Assembly (NCBI RefSeq): GCF_000353285.1
Contig: NZ_KB731324.1
Coordinates: forward strand, 576,577-640,576
From: Leptolyngbya boryana PCC 6306
GTDB taxonomy: Bacteria; Cyanobacteriota; Cyanobacteriia; Leptolyngbyales; Leptolyngbyaceae
Direction of reading: 5' to 3'
Length of the DNA stretch: 64,000 nucleotides
Part shown: piece after piece, positions 17,660 to 27,286 of the stretch
Layout of the letters: every line of letters begins with the position of its first letter
Numbering within the stretch: position 1 is the stretch's first letter
Position numbers and translations under genes: made by a program
Notes under the pieces: model-generated
Seen by the model: only the letters and a program-made list of their open reading frames with translations
Database searches by the model: none
What the model was told of the DNA's origin: nothing

Positions 17660-18781
17660 ATGTCTGATATCGTTCTTGGGATTTCGATCGTGAGTTTCTT
17701 GATTTGGGTCTATTTGCTAGCGTTCAGAGGTCAGTTTTGGCAGATGGATCAGCGGTTGCCAACAGGTGAAATTCAGAATGCGTCGGTTTGTGTGGTGATT
17801 CCAGCGCGCAATGAGGCGGATATGCTGCCGCTGACGTTACGATCGCTTTTGACACAGGATTTTTCAGGCTCTCTCACGATTTTTCTCGTCGATGATCACA
17901 GTACAGATGGCACGGCAGAAATTGCGCGATCGACGGCTGAAGAATGCAATCAATCTGCTCGGTTGCAGATCATTCCAGCTCAGCCTTTGCTGAGTGGCTG
18001 GACAGGGAAGCTTTGGGCGGTGCAGCAGGGAATTGAACGAGCAATAGAGCTAAAGCCGGACTACATTTTGCTGACGGACGCAGATATTCAACATGATTCA
18101 GGGAATGTGCGGGATTTAGTGAGTTGGGCGATGGCAGACGATCGAGAGTTAGTTTCTCTGATGGTGCGCTTGCGCTGTGTGAGTATTTGGGAAAAGCTAT
18201 TAATTCCAGCGTTTGTGTTCTTTTTTGCCAAGTTGTATCCGTTTCGCTGGGCGAATGATCCGGCTCGAACGCTAGCGGCAGCGGCAGGAGGCTGTAGTTT
18301 GATTCGACGCGAGGCGTTGGAGCGAATTGGTGGAATGTATGCAATTCGGCAGGCGTTAATTGATGATTGCGCTTTGGCAGATGCGATTAAGGCAAGTGGA
18401 ACGAGGCGGATTTGGCTCGGACTCACGCGATCGACAATTAGCCTTCGTCCTTACGATTCGCTCGATACGATTTGGAAAATGGTCGCTCGAACGGCTTATA
18501 CCCAATTGAACTATTCGCCAATCTTGCTGGTTGGATCGGTGCTGGGAATGGGTTTGGTTTACCTTGCACCGATTCTTGTGCTGAATTGGATCGGGTTAGT
18601 GACGTATGTGTTGATGTCGATCGCTTATTTTCCGATCGTGCGATTTTATCGCTGTCCCGCTTGGTCTGCCTTTTGTTTGCCTGCGATCGCGTTTCTGTAT
18701 ACCTTAATGACGATCGACTCTGCACTCCAACATTGGCAAGGTAAAGGCGGAGCCTGGAAAGGTCGCACCTATGGCACATAA
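17660..18781 (+). CDS. hpnB: Hopanoid-associated glycosyltransferase HpnB-like (GT2)
   Basis: 373 residues. An N-terminal membrane anchor (~4-24) precedes a GT2 catalytic domain: V-V-I-P-A-R-N-E-A, V-D-D-H-S-T-D-G-T, L-T-D-A-D-I (the D-x-D-type metal site) and I-D-D-C-A-L-A-D near residue 235. Two or three C-terminal transmembrane helices (~290-350) follow. HpnB-type glycosyltransferases co-occur with squalene-hopene cyclase genes, but their exact reaction is not established. Divergence from shc supports the assignment. An alternative is a ceramide- or carotenoid-type GT2. Confidence 0.85.
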   Translation: MSDIVLGISIVSFLIWVYLLAFRGQFWQMDQRLPTGEIQNASVCVVIPARNEADMLPLTLRSLLTQDFSGSLTIFLVDDHSTDGTAEIARSTAEECNQSARLQIIPAQPLLSGWTGKLWAVQQGIERAIELKPDYILLTDADIQHDSGNVRDLVSWAMADDRELVSLMVRLRCVSIWEKLLIPAFVFFFAKLYPFRWANDPARTLAAAAGGCSLIRREALERIGGMYAIRQALIDDCALADAIKASGTRRIWLGLTRSTISLRPYDSLDTIWKMVARTAYTQLNYSPILLVGSVLGMGLVYLAPILVLNWIGLVTYVLMSIAYFPIVRFYRCPAWSAFCLPAIAFLYTLMTIDSALQHWQGKGGAWKGRTYGT

Positions 18782-18856
18782 AATCTTGCAATCCTAACCC
18801 ATTCCGAAAAATCAGAGGTATTGACGACGTTAAGCTAGTGCTAAGGATCGGTCAGT

Positions 18857-19603
18857 TTAGCGAGGCAGGAGCAATCCGATCGCGATCGCAACAATCGCCC
18901 CAATCAATGTATTCAAAATATTTACGACATCATGCGTTAGAAATGGGACTTTATCCTCGATCGTCGCTCCGATCAAACTTTCAATCGTCGTGGCTACAAA
19001 AGCCGCGATCGCACAAATTCCAATGCCAATCGGACTGATTAATCCTAGCGACCAGCCGACGATTGCGATCGCAACCGATCCCACAACTCCTGAGATCGTG
19101 CCTTCCAAACTCACCGCGCCTTCTGTTCCACGGGGGACGGGTTTTAATGTCGTAATTAAGAAAGTTCTCTGCCCGTAAGCCTTACCAATCTCAGTTCCAC
19201 AAGTATCAGAAAGCTTGGTGCAAAAACTCGCGACATATCCCAATGCCAAGAGTGGAATGAAATCGATCGCGAACTGCGTCACATTTAAACCCAACACCAA
19301 TAAGGCACAAATCGCCCCGACTAGCGCCGATCCCCAAACATTTCCTGCCCCTCTTGCACCCGATCGCGCTTCTGCAATCCCCAACGCTTCTTTCTGCGCC
19401 TTGCCAACGAATGTTACGCCTGAACCAACTAGAAAATAAAAGACGACCAGTAAGTAACCTCGCCAGCCCAAACATCCCCAAACAATCACACCTAAAATCC
19501 AAGCATTGACAATGCCGCCCGGAGTTAGAAGCTTCTTAGGTGCGATCGCTAGCAGTCCTAACAAAACCGCATTCAGCACGATCGCGATCAGCCAATCTGT
19601 CAT
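18857..19603 (-). CDS. DUF92-family membrane protein, likely phytyl-phosphate kinase (VTE6-type)
   Basis: About 249 residues from the ATG at 19603; a GTG at 19630 would add nine. It has six or seven hydrophobic helices with the DUF92 signatures A-P-K-K-L-L-T-P-G-G, R-x-G-A-R-G-A-G-N-V-x-G, F-C-T-K-L-S-D-T-C-G-T-E-I-G-K-A-Y-G and P-R-G-T-E-G-A-V-S-L-E-G-T. Plant VTE6 and its cyanobacterial homologues belong to this family and phosphorylate phytyl-phosphate to phytyl-diphosphate, recycling chlorophyll-derived phytol for tocopherol and phylloquinone. That role is inferred by family. It is divergent from the VOC protein. Confidence 0.82.
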   Translation of the reverse strand: MTDWLIAIVLNAVLLGLLAIAPKKLLTPGGIVNAWILGVIVWGCLGWRGYLLVVFYFLVGSGVTFVGKAQKEALGIAEARSGARGAGNVWGSALVGAICALLVLGLNVTQFAIDFIPLLALGYVASFCTKLSDTCGTEIGKAYGQRTFLITTLKPVPRGTEGAVSLEGTISGVVGSVAIAIVGWSLGLISPIGIGICAIAAFVATTIESLIGATIEDKVPFLTHDVVNILNTLIGAIVAIAIGLLLPR

Positions 19604-19678
19604 CGAAGGAATTGCTGGAGGCATACGCACAGAAAAAATTCGCCATAATTGATTCTGACATCAACGAGCGGCGAAATC

Positions 19679-20104
19679 ATGAATTCAGTGCTATTTCATC
19701 TCGCCTTTCCAGTGCGGGATATTCCCACGACAAAGGCTTACTATGTGGACGGTTTAGGCTGCGGTTTAGGGCGAGAAAATGATCAAGCTGCGATTTTGAA
19801 TTTATATGATCACCAGTTGGTTGCCCATGTGACGCATGACGAAATTGCTCCACAAAAAGGGATTTATCCGCGTCACTTTGGGCTGATTTTTACCAACAAA
19901 TCCGATTGGCAAGCGTTGCTCGATCGCGCTCAGCAAAAACAACTCTCGTTCTATCAACAACCGAAACACCGCTTTGTGGGTATGCCGCTTGAACATTCCA
20001 CCTTTTTTCTGATTGATCCCTTTGGCAATTTGATGGAATACAAACACTACACTGACCCGACTGCCATTTTCGGCGGCGATCTTAATCAGATTGGCGATCG
20101 CTGA
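19679..20104 (+). CDS. VOC-superfamily (glyoxalase/dioxygenase-like) protein
   Basis: 141 residues from the ATG at 19679; the 10-residue upstream extension looks non-protein. It begins F-H-L-A-F-P-V-R-D-I with a potential metal-binding His, then Y-P-R-H-F-G-L-I-F at the start of the second beta-alpha-beta unit, then F-F-L-I-D-P-F-G-N-L-M-E-Y-K with the usual Glu ligand. The 3' end overlaps the convergent PEP-CTERM gene by 23 bp. The substrate cannot be read from sequence. Members of this clade are often called glyoxalase-like hydrolases or dioxygenases. Confidence 0.82.
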   Translation: MNSVLFHLAFPVRDIPTTKAYYVDGLGCGLGRENDQAAILNLYDHQLVAHVTHDEIAPQKGIYPRHFGLIFTNKSDWQALLDRAQQKQLSFYQQPKHRFVGMPLEHSTFFLIDPFGNLMEYKHYTDPTAIFGGDLNQIGDR

Positions 20105-20867
20105 TTGCTTGAGGCAGGGCTTTCATCTGCGATCGACGTTTGAGCCAGAACAGTCCCGGCAAAATGACTAAAGCTGCAAACATAGGAGGTTCTGGGACTG
20201 TGGCTGTGGCATCGGTTCGAGTGATGCCGCGTACCGTCAACTGGGTTTCAGGCTCAAAGTGCCGCTGATAAAACCCGGCGATTTCGACCCCGAATCCACT
20301 GTCGAAGATAGAGTCAATGTGGATGAAGTCGCTACTGCGAACCAGATTAAAGGGATTGTTTGCGGATAAGCTTGCTTCAAATGAATCAATCAAATTCTCA
20401 CCATTGAAGATGCCGAACGCGACAAGACTATTTGCGCTGGCGTACTCTCCTGGTTCAGTGGCAAATGCGATCGCAGCAAGTGCAGCCTCAAAATCGAACT
20501 GAAAACAGCCACATTGCGTATCAAAGTTAATTTCAGTAAAGGATGAGCTTTCAGCAGTTGCAAAATAGTTTGATCCCATCCCTGTGGCGAATGCTTCTGA
20601 GAATTGATCTAATTCGTCTACGGTTGTGAGTGCATCTGCGGGAGCCTCAGCGAACGCGCCAGAGCCAGGAGATGAAATTGTCTTGGTGGAAGTTGTGATC
20701 CCTGAGTTGAGGTTATTTCCCTGCCAGGTAAAGTTGTTCAGGAGTAAACTGCTGCTGGATGCTGCAAGACTTGCCGCTTGGCTTGGTGCAATAGCGATCG
20801 TGGAACTTATCACGATCGGGGCTGTCAACATCAAGCCCTGCATAACGGTTTGGATAGTGAATTTCAT
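20082..20867 (-). CDS. PEP-CTERM-type exported protein with an extended tail
   Basis: 261 residues. A signal peptide (~1-31, A-P-S-Q-A-A) precedes an alanine/serine-rich extracellular domain with beta character. Near the C-terminus come V-P-E-P-P-M, a hydrophobic helix and K-R-R: the PEP-CTERM sorting signal recognised by exosortase. Unusually, some 16 residues follow the basic anchor, and that tail is encoded in the stretch overlapping the convergent VOC gene. The start has a TAGGAG ribosome binding site 9 nt upstream. It is probably an extracellular or sheath-associated protein; no exosortase gene is in this window. Confidence 0.75.
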   Translation of the reverse strand: MKFTIQTVMQGLMLTAPIVISSTIAIAPSQAASLAASSSSLLLNNFTWQGNNLNSGITTSTKTISSPGSGAFAEAPADALTTVDELDQFSEAFATGMGSNYFATAESSSFTEINFDTQCGCFQFDFEAALAAIAFATEPGEYASANSLVAFGIFNGENLIDSFEASLSANNPFNLVRSSDFIHIDSIFDSGFGVEIAGFYQRHFEPETQLTVRGITRTDATATVPEPPMFAALVILPGLFWLKRRSQMKALPQAISDRQSD

Positions 20868-21201
20868 TGAGCAACGCTCCTAATCATGGATCAAGTTTGA
20901 GAAGCACTCTTCTGCAGCAAGGGAGGGTAGGAGGTCAATACTGAGGGGAAATTACGGTCGTGTAATGTCTGAAAAAATAAATATTACGTGCAACTCTACT
21001 GAGTTTCTTAAGTAACATCAGGTACTTTGAAATCTGCTCTACAGTAATTTCATAAAGTTGAAGTGTAAATTAACACAATCCAAATATAAGAGTTGTGAGT
21101 AATCCGTAACGCTACTGAGAAATCTTCAAGGGGTTGAGCATCGATTTGGAGAAGGTGCAGGCTGAGAATAAGAGCGTCTTCACTGGAATGATTTCAACAT
21201 G
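20868..21201. other. AT-rich intergenic spacer (334 bp)
   Basis: Upstream region of the PEP-CTERM gene and downstream of the DUF2267 operon. It holds A/T-rich promoter-like sequence around 20960-21080 but no hexamer pair that I can call with confidence. No gene seen. Confidence 0.4.
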
Positions 21202-21230
21202 AAAAATGGGAGGCATAGATATGCCTCCCA
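21202..21230 (-). terminator. Terminator of the DUF2267/baeRF operon
   Basis: A perfect 10-bp stem, TGGGAGGCAT (21207-21216) with ATGCCTCCCA (21221-21230), with a 4-nt loop. It is followed on the minus strand by five T, 24 bp after the DUF2267 stop. Confidence 0.88.
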
Positions 21231-21253
21231 CTGCATCTGAAAATGAGGAAGTT

Positions 21254-21646
21254 CTAAGAATTTGCGATCGCAGCAAACAATTCGTCGTAATCTTTGGCAA
21301 ATCCGAGGCGCACATCTGAAAATTCTCCCGAACTCACAGCTTGGCGCAGCACAGACATCACTGCCGTCGCATGACTTTGTGCAACATCCGCATCTACGCC
21401 TTCGCGCTCTGCAATTCGGCGATAGAATTCATCAACTTTGAAATGCTCTCCCATTTGTCCTTCACGCCCGCGCAGACAGTCTCCCAATTCTTTGGGAAGC
21501 TGTGCCGCTAGATGGCTAGCTTCATCTCCGAGTAATCTTTCTCGCATTGTTTCTAACGTTGCTTTTGTTGCTTGAATTGCACCTTCTCGAGATTCAAATG
21601 ATGCCGACTCTTTTACTGCTCGAATGAACTGATCGTAATTCATCAA
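21254..21646 (-). CDS. DUF2267 domain protein
   Basis: 130 residues, helical throughout. It starts Y-D-Q-F-I-R-A-V and carries the DUF2267 features A-x-x-A-T-x-A-T-L-E-T-x-x-E-R-L, E-A-x-x-L-A-A-Q-L-P, a central F-x-V-D-E-F-Y-R-R-I and a C-terminal A-V-x-S-V-L-R-Q-A-V motif. Such proteins are widespread near stress-related genes and have no proven role. It lies 11 bp after the baeRF-like gene and is clearly cotranscribed with it, with its own terminator after the stop. Confidence 0.88.
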   Translation of the reverse strand: MMNYDQFIRAVKESASFESREGAIQATKATLETMRERLLGDEASHLAAQLPKELGDCLRGREGQMGEHFKVDEFYRRIAEREGVDADVAQSHATAVMSVLRQAVSSGEFSDVRLGFAKDYDELFAAIANS

Positions 21647-21657
21647 TTAGTCTCCAA

Positions 21658-22833
21658 TTAGTAACGAAACACTGCCGCGATCGGCGCAGGGGCAGGCATC
21701 ACATCTGGCTCCACTGCATAGACTATTCCTCCATTGATCAATGTCTGAATTGCCGCTGCATCTAGTAAGTCCTCGTCTCCTACTTCAGCATTGGTATGAA
21801 TTTGGATCTCATTGGCATTCGGATCAAATCTGCCCCACTTCTGCACGCCGACTGCAACAAACAATCGATCGACTCGCCCATAGTAAGCTGCCGGAACAGT
21901 CTCTTCGAGCTTGGTCGAGATCAATTCTGTGTTTGATAAGTCGTGATAATCATGCGCTGCTTGTTCTTGTGCCTGCAAGAAGTAAGGCTCCACGATCGAC
22001 CAAACTTGCTGATGCAACTCGGCGATTGCAGTGTCTTTGACATTTCCGGTAATGCCTTCTTCGATCAGATGGGGATAAGTATTTGCTTCCCGGTAAATCG
22101 GCATTAAATACTCCACACAAGCAAGCACTAAAGGCGATCGCTTGCCATTGAGAAAATCGTGCAAAGCACTATCGATCGCGTGAAAAAACTGACCATAGTC
22201 TTTTTTCACATCATCTTGCTCAGGCGCACCTTGCCCATGAAACACACCTGTTCCAGCCGATGAATTATTGTAATTCGCGGCTCCACTCGTCGTGCCAATG
22301 CGGAATTGTCCTCGCGGTTCATTGTCGTCATACTGCAAGACTTCATCCATCGACTGCGGCAAGTTGGGAACATTGATTTCCCGGAGATGGTAGCGATCGC
22401 CTTCAAACAATTTCACTTGCTTCTGGCTGAGTTCGAGCACATAAAATGTCCCGTCTCCCGTAAGCAGCGGCAAAAGCGGCTTGAGATGAAATTGATCCGT
22501 GACCACAACTAGCTCAGACAAATCGAGGGGCACTTTGTAGTAACGGAAAAAATCATCCGTGATGAACAGTGCAAGACCCGAATCTTGTTGCTGCCAAAAA
22601 TCGTCTTCCGACTCAATCAGGTCAGTCACGGGGCGCAAAAAATCATTGGCTTCGTCCTCAGAGAGTCCGTTGTCCTGTAATTTTTGCAGCGCTTCTCGAA
22701 AAAGGTTCTTAAATCGAATTTCATTTTGTCGAGTCTCAGTTCCAGCGACAACGGTTGGCAGGTAAATCGAAACGCACCAACTCTTTGATCGCTCAACTAA
22801 TCCTTTCACTTCCTCGATCGTTAAAACACTCAC
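21658..22833 (-). CDS. baeRF-family (eRF1-like) protein
   Basis: 391 residues. It begins I-E-E-V-K-G-L-V-E-R and S-I-Y-L-P-T, as in bacterial homologues of archaeo-eukaryotic release factor (baeRF) proteins. A central L-T-G-D-G-T-F-Y-V-L-E-L-S-Q-K-Q-V-K-L-F-E-G beta segment and a C-terminal RNase-H-like/eL30-like portion with V-D-R-L-F-V-A-V-G follow. The classic GGQ peptide-release motif is not seen, though an S-A-G-T-G-V-F-H-G-Q-G-A segment (~193-205) sits in a loop. The family is proposed to act on ribosomes under stress; the role here is inference. It is cotranscribed with DUF2267 and preceded by a tiny hydrophilic protein. Confidence 0.7.
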   Translation of the reverse strand: MSVLTIEEVKGLVERSKSWCVSIYLPTVVAGTETRQNEIRFKNLFREALQKLQDNGLSEDEANDFLRPVTDLIESEDDFWQQQDSGLALFITDDFFRYYKVPLDLSELVVVTDQFHLKPLLPLLTGDGTFYVLELSQKQVKLFEGDRYHLREINVPNLPQSMDEVLQYDDNEPRGQFRIGTTSGAANYNNSSAGTGVFHGQGAPEQDDVKKDYGQFFHAIDSALHDFLNGKRSPLVLACVEYLMPIYREANTYPHLIEEGITGNVKDTAIAELHQQVWSIVEPYFLQAQEQAAHDYHDLSNTELISTKLEETVPAAYYGRVDRLFVAVGVQKWGRFDPNANEIQIHTNAEVGDEDLLDAAAIQTLINGGIVYAVEPDVMPAPAPIAAVFRY

Positions 22834-22842
22834 GACAATCTC

Positions 22843-23040
22843 CTATGATTTTTCTTGATTCTCTTGAGGTGCTTTCTCTGTAGGTCTTTCTAAAGCTGCT
22901 TCATTCACCGGAGTTATTTCTTGATCATCCCGACTGTAATCTGGTTCAGTCGGTGTATCTCCAGGATTAGTATCAATCAGCCCGTTTTGATTCGTGTTGG
23001 TTTTCGTTGGGCTACTTCTATGGCTATATGAATCAGGCAT
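22843..23040 (-). CDS. Small hydrophilic hypothetical protein at the operon head
   Basis: 65 residues from the ATG at 23040, chosen because GAGGA lies 8 nt upstream; an in-frame ATG at 23055 is weaker. The composition is Pro/Thr/Asn/Glu-rich with no hydrophobic core, so it is probably disordered. It ends 9 bp before the baeRF-like start, suggesting translation coupling in a three-gene operon. No family is recognised. Confidence 0.5.
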   Translation of the reverse strand: MPDSYSHRSSPTKTNTNQNGLIDTNPGDTPTEPDYSRDDQEITPVNEAALERPTEKAPQENQEKS

Positions 23041-23227
23041 AGCTATGTTCCTCATCGGTTCTTCTTTCCATTCAACTAATGTTTGAAGGGGCGAAATCTG
23101 TCGGAGGAAAGGTTAGCCGTTGTTAAGATGCACCTTGAGATTTTCGTAGAGCACTCACTTCAATAGAGGAAACTTTGGCGATCGCGTTCCACAGTAAAGG
23201 AACTGTTCTGTAGAAGACACAGATTCT

Positions 23228-24460
23228 ATGTTTTGCCAAACCACTGAACGCCAATTTACCCTAGAGGACTTTCAGCCATTTCTGGATCAGTTCAAAATTG
23301 ACTTGTGGGAGTTTGGAATTCTGGCTTGGCTGCTGGCGATCGTTGATCGTACCTTTGCCCTCTTTTCGGGTGGATTTCCCTCTGCTGTCGAACTGATTCA
23401 ACTCTTTGTCACAACCTTAATGGCAATGGGGTGGGCATTGCTGAGTCCTCGATCCGAGGAATTGGCGCTTCGACTGACCGAATTCTTTCAGCCCGTTTTT
23501 TCTGATCTACACTCGGTCAAATCTGTACCCTCGATCGCGCAATTGCGGAAACTGGGCTATCAGCAAACGTTCTTCTGGCACAACTGGAAAATCAATCATT
23601 CCGTGATTCCCAATCCTAGAAGTCAAGTGCCTGTGATCTTTGTGCATGGCTTTGGTGGCTCGATCGGGCATTGGCGGCAGAATATGTCTGTGCTGGCAAA
23701 ACATCATAGTGTTTATGCGATCGACTTATTAGGCTTTGGCGCGTCTGATAAGCCTGATATTGATTACTCGATCGAGCTTTGGGTCGAACAGCTTCATGAT
23801 TTCTGGCGGACTTGCGTTGATAAGCCGGTCGTCTTAGTTGGAAATTCGATCGGGTCGCTCATCTGCTCTGTCACAGCTAGAAAATATCCTGAAATGGTGC
23901 GCGGCATTGCGATGATTAGCTTGCCTGATCCCGCAAGTCAGCACGAGATTATTCCTGCGATCATGCGTCCATTGGTCAGACTCATTCAAGCGATTTTTGC
24001 TTCTTCTTGGGTCTTATATCCTTTGTTTTACTTACTCAGACACCCGAAGATTATTCGCCGTTGGGTGATGTTAGCATACGCGGGTCGAGAAGCAGTCACC
24101 GATGAATTGCTAGAAATTCTATCCAAGCCTGCTCATGAGCGCGATTCTGCGCGGGCATTTTGTGCCATTCTCAAAGCGATGACTCATCCAAAATTTAGTC
24201 CGAATCTGCAATCGATTCTCAGCAATATTCGCGCACCGTTACTGCTCCTATGGGGCAAACAAGACCGGATGATTCCGATCAAATCAGCGCAGCAATTTCT
24301 TACCTACAATCCGCACCTGCAACTCATCGAATTAGAAGATGCCGGACACTGCGCCCATGATGAATGCCCAGAGCGAGTTAACGCTGAATTGATGCAGTGG
24401 ATTCAAGCACAAGTCCTCACCCCTGACCCGATCAAAAATTCTCGCCGTTCCCTGCAATAA
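23228..24460 (+). CDS. Alpha/beta-fold hydrolase with N-terminal membrane segment
   Basis: 410 residues. An N-terminal region (~1-110) with hydrophobic helices around 30-45 and 58-80 precedes the hydrolase fold: V-H-G-F-G-G-S-I-G-H-W (oxyanion loop), L-L-G-F-G-A-S-D-K-P, nucleophile elbow G-N-S-I-G-S (Ser near 206), acid in G-K-Q-D-R-M and His in A-G-H-C-A-H. The triad is complete. Overall organisation resembles pheophytinase/chlorophyll-dephytylase-like enzymes of phototrophs, but the substrate is not determinable. It stands 53 bp upstream of lysC in the same direction. Confidence 0.85.
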   Translation: MFCQTTERQFTLEDFQPFLDQFKIDLWEFGILAWLLAIVDRTFALFSGGFPSAVELIQLFVTTLMAMGWALLSPRSEELALRLTEFFQPVFSDLHSVKSVPSIAQLRKLGYQQTFFWHNWKINHSVIPNPRSQVPVIFVHGFGGSIGHWRQNMSVLAKHHSVYAIDLLGFGASDKPDIDYSIELWVEQLHDFWRTCVDKPVVLVGNSIGSLICSVTARKYPEMVRGIAMISLPDPASQHEIIPAIMRPLVRLIQAIFASSWVLYPLFYLLRHPKIIRRWVMLAYAGREAVTDELLEILSKPAHERDSARAFCAILKAMTHPKFSPNLQSILSNIRAPLLLLWGKQDRMIPIKSAQQFLTYNPHLQLIELEDAGHCAHDECPERVNAELMQWIQAQVLTPDPIKNSRRSLQ

Positions 24461-24513
24461 GAGCGATAAAATCAAACTGATGATGCAAGGCGAAGCTTTG
24501 GGAGTGGGGACAC

Positions 24514-26328
24514 ATGGCGTTAATTGTGCAGAAATATGGGGGAACTTCGGTCGGAACGGTCGAACGAATTCAAGCCGTCGCGCAACGAGTGAAGAAAACC
24601 GTTGAAGCTGGAAATTCTGTGGTGGTCGTCGTTTCAGCGATGGGAAAAACGACGGATGGATTAGTCAAACTGGCAAACGATATTTCTGCCACTCCGAATC
24701 GTCGAGAGATGGATATGCTGCTGTCCACTGGAGAGCAAGTGTCGATCGCGCTTTTGAGTATGGCACTCCACGAAGCCGGACAGCCCGCCGTTTCGCTCAC
24801 AGGTGCGCAGGTTGGAATCATTACCGAAACGCATCATACCCGCGCCCGAATTCTGAAAATTGCTACCGATCGCTTAGAACGCCATCTCAATCAAGGCGAA
24901 GTGGTCGTTGTTGCAGGCTTTCAAGGCATCAGCAGTACTGAAAATTGGGAAATTACAACGCTGGGTCGAGGCGGGTCTGACACATCAGCCGTTGCCTTGG
25001 CTGCTGCTCTCAGAGCTGATTTCTGTGAGATTTACACCGACGTTCCAGGCATTCTCACCGCCGATCCCCGATTGGTTGAAGACGCGCAACTGATGACGGA
25101 GATTACCTGCGATGAAATGTTAGAACTCGCGAGCCTGGGGGCGAAAGTTCTGCATCCGCGTGCTGTTGAAATTGCTCGAAACTACGGCATTCCCTTAGTC
25201 GTGCGATCGAGTTGGACAGATGATCCTGGAACCTGGGTGAGATCGCCTCAACCGCAGCCGCGCCCGCTCGAAGGTTTAGAAATTGCTCGTCCGGTTGATG
25301 CAGTTGAATTCGACACCGATCAAGCTAAAGTTGCCTTGCTTCGAGTTCCCGATCGTCCGGGTGTTGCCGCGAAATTGTTTGGCGAGATTGCCTCGCAAAA
25401 ACTGGATGTCGATCTGATTATTCAATCGATTCACGAAGGAAATACGAATGATATTGCCTTCACAGTGGTCAAAAACTCTCTGACTCGGGCTGAAGCGGTT
25501 GCCAGCGCAATTATTCCGGCTCTAACCGCAGGCTATGCGATCAATCCAGAATCCGCTCCTGACGTGATGATTGAGCAAAATATTGCCAAAGTTACGATCG
25601 CGGGAGCAGGCATGATTGGTCGTCCGGGGATTGCCGCTCAAATGTTTTCAACTTTGGCAGAGGCTGGAATCAATATTCAAATGATTTCAACGTCTGAAGT
25701 GAAAGTCAGTTGTGTGGTGGATGAAGTGGATTGCGATCGCGCAATTTCTGCCCTCTGCCAAGTCTTTGAAATCTCACAATCTGGAGTCAAAGCATCGGCA
25801 CAAGCTGCACCGAGTTCTGCTGCTGCTGTGCGAGGGGTTGCGTTAGATGTGAAGCAGGCACAAGTTGCAGTCCGCTACATTCCCGATCGTCCGGGCATGG
25901 CGGCAAAAATCTTCCAGCTTCTTGCCGGTCAGAACATCAGCGTCGATATGATCATTCAATCGCAGCGCTGCCGCATGGTGAATGGTGTGATGACACGTGA
26001 TATTGCCTTTACCGTGGCGCAAATGGATGCGGATGCAGCGAAACAAACGCTTGAAGCTGCGCGATCGGAAATTGGCTATGGCGAGGTTGTGGTCGATAGC
26101 GCGATCGCAAAAGTCAGCATTGTCGGCTCTGGAATGGTCGGACAGCCCGGAGTTGCCGCTCGAATGTTCGAGGCACTCTTCAAGCACGAAATCAACATCC
26201 AAATGATTGCGACTTCTGAAATTAAAGTCAGTTGTGTCGTGTCAGAAGACCAAGGTGTGAAAGCACTGCAAGCGATTCATGCCGCATTTGAACTGGCAGG
26301 AACTCAGAGAATTCAAGTCTCTGCATGA
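24514..26328 (+). CDS. lysC: Aspartate kinase with four ACT domains
   Basis: 604 residues. The catalytic kinase domain (1-~250) starts [12 protein letters not shown] and has the S-T-G-E-Q-V and G-R-G-G-S-D-T-S motifs. Four ACT-type regulatory modules follow as two tandem pairs (~270-430 and ~445-600), each with recognisable V-P-D-R-P-G-V-A or I-P-D-R-P-G-M-A and N-I-Q-M-I-[SA]-T-S-E segments. The four-ACT arrangement is typical of cyanobacterial LysC and gives feedback control by lysine/threonine. It phosphorylates aspartate, the entry to Lys/Thr/Met synthesis. Its stop overlaps the next start (ATGA). Confidence 0.96.
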   Translation: MALIVQKYGGTSVGTVERIQAVAQRVKKTVEAGNSVVVVVSAMGKTTDGLVKLANDISATPNRREMDMLLSTGEQVSIALLSMALHEAGQPAVSLTGAQVGIITETHHTRARILKIATDRLERHLNQGEVVVVAGFQGISSTENWEITTLGRGGSDTSAVALAAALRADFCEIYTDVPGILTADPRLVEDAQLMTEITCDEMLELASLGAKVLHPRAVEIARNYGIPLVVRSSWTDDPGTWVRSPQPQPRPLEGLEIARPVDAVEFDTDQAKVALLRVPDRPGVAAKLFGEIASQKLDVDLIIQSIHEGNTNDIAFTVVKNSLTRAEAVASAIIPALTAGYAINPESAPDVMIEQNIAKVTIAGAGMIGRPGIAAQMFSTLAEAGINIQMISTSEVKVSCVVDEVDCDRAISALCQVFEISQSGVKASAQAAPSSAAAVRGVALDVKQAQVAVRYIPDRPGMAAKIFQLLAGQNISVDMIIQSQRCRMVNGVMTRDIAFTVAQMDADAAKQTLEAARSEIGYGEVVVDSAIAKVSIVGSGMVGQPGVAARMFEALFKHEINIQMIATSEIKVSCVVSEDQGVKALQAIHAAFELAGTQRIQVSA

Positions 26329-27218
26329 CCCAAACGCCTCACGATCATTTTGCCAAGGCGTATTTGGAAGAACTGCTTTCTCCGATCGGGCAAGTCACAC
26401 CCAATCTCCCAATTAAGGCGGAAACTCGCTACGCCGATATCTGGTTCGTTCCTGAATCCGTCGAGGAATCTGAACGAGCCTACCTCGGCTTACTTGGAAA
26501 GCTGACCACTACGCCTTGTTTGATCGAACCCTTCCGAAATCCTGCTGACGAAGACCAAATTCTCGACTGCGTGGGCAAACTCATTTCCCTCCGTCGAGAA
26601 CTGCTCCGCAAAGCCAACCGCGAAAAACGAACGATTCCCCCAGAGTTCATGCCTCGGCTTTGGATTCTGGTTCCTTCTGCTTCTGTCGAACTGCGTCGTG
26701 AATTTGGAGCCAATCGCCGAAAACGGACCTGGGAAAGTGGCATCTATCATCACCCAAATGCTTATCGCACTGGGTTAATTGTCCTGCATCAACTTCCACA
26801 GACTCCGGATACTTTATGGCTTCGGATTCTCGGTCGTGGACGATCGCAGAAAAAAGCGATTCAGGAATTCAATGCTCTGCCAGATGATCACCGAATGAAA
26901 GAGATCGTTCTGGAATTGTTAACTGAATGGCGCACTATGATAGAGCTACGGCGAAATCTGACTGAAGACGAGGAGGAACTATTTATGAATTTGTCCCCAA
27001 TCTATCTACAGCGCAGACAGGAATGGAGAGAAGAAGGACGAGAGGAGGAACGTCGATCGACGATCGAGAGTCTGCTCATGTCGCGGTTTAACGCTCTAGA
27101 TTCAGAACTGGCTGGAATTGTCGATCGGATTGCAACCTTGCCTCCGAACGAATTTACGCCAATCCTCTTATCCGCGTCACGAGAAGAATTGCTGCGTCAG
27201 TTTTCAACGATTAATTGA
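26325..27218 (+). CDS. Rpn/PD-(D/E)xK-like protein with DUF4351-type tail
   Basis: 297 residues. It opens with [14 protein letters not shown]-x-G, then A-D-I-W-F-V-P-E, typical of a cyanobacterial paralogous family related to Rpn nucleases. The expected second acidic/Lys pair looks weak (L-I-E-P-F-R-N-P), so catalysis is doubtful. The C-terminal part has the R-E-E-G-R-E-E-E-R charged hinge and an alpha-helical tail (L-L-M-S-R-F, then [11 protein letters not shown]) as in DUF4351 proteins. Translation is coupled to lysC by a 4-bp overlap and its stop touches the mnmA region. Function unknown. Confidence 0.7.
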   Translation: MTQTPHDHFAKAYLEELLSPIGQVTPNLPIKAETRYADIWFVPESVEESERAYLGLLGKLTTTPCLIEPFRNPADEDQILDCVGKLISLRRELLRKANREKRTIPPEFMPRLWILVPSASVELRREFGANRRKRTWESGIYHHPNAYRTGLIVLHQLPQTPDTLWLRILGRGRSQKKAIQEFNALPDDHRMKEIVLELLTEWRTMIELRRNLTEDEEELFMNLSPIYLQRRQEWREEGREEERRSTIESLLMSRFNALDSELAGIVDRIATLPPNEFTPILLSASREELLRQFSTIN

Positions 27219-27286
27219 ATGTGCCGAATCCCCGAATCTCACAGCAAAATGTTAGCCTAGAAGGGATTTTTGATGATGACACTCCG

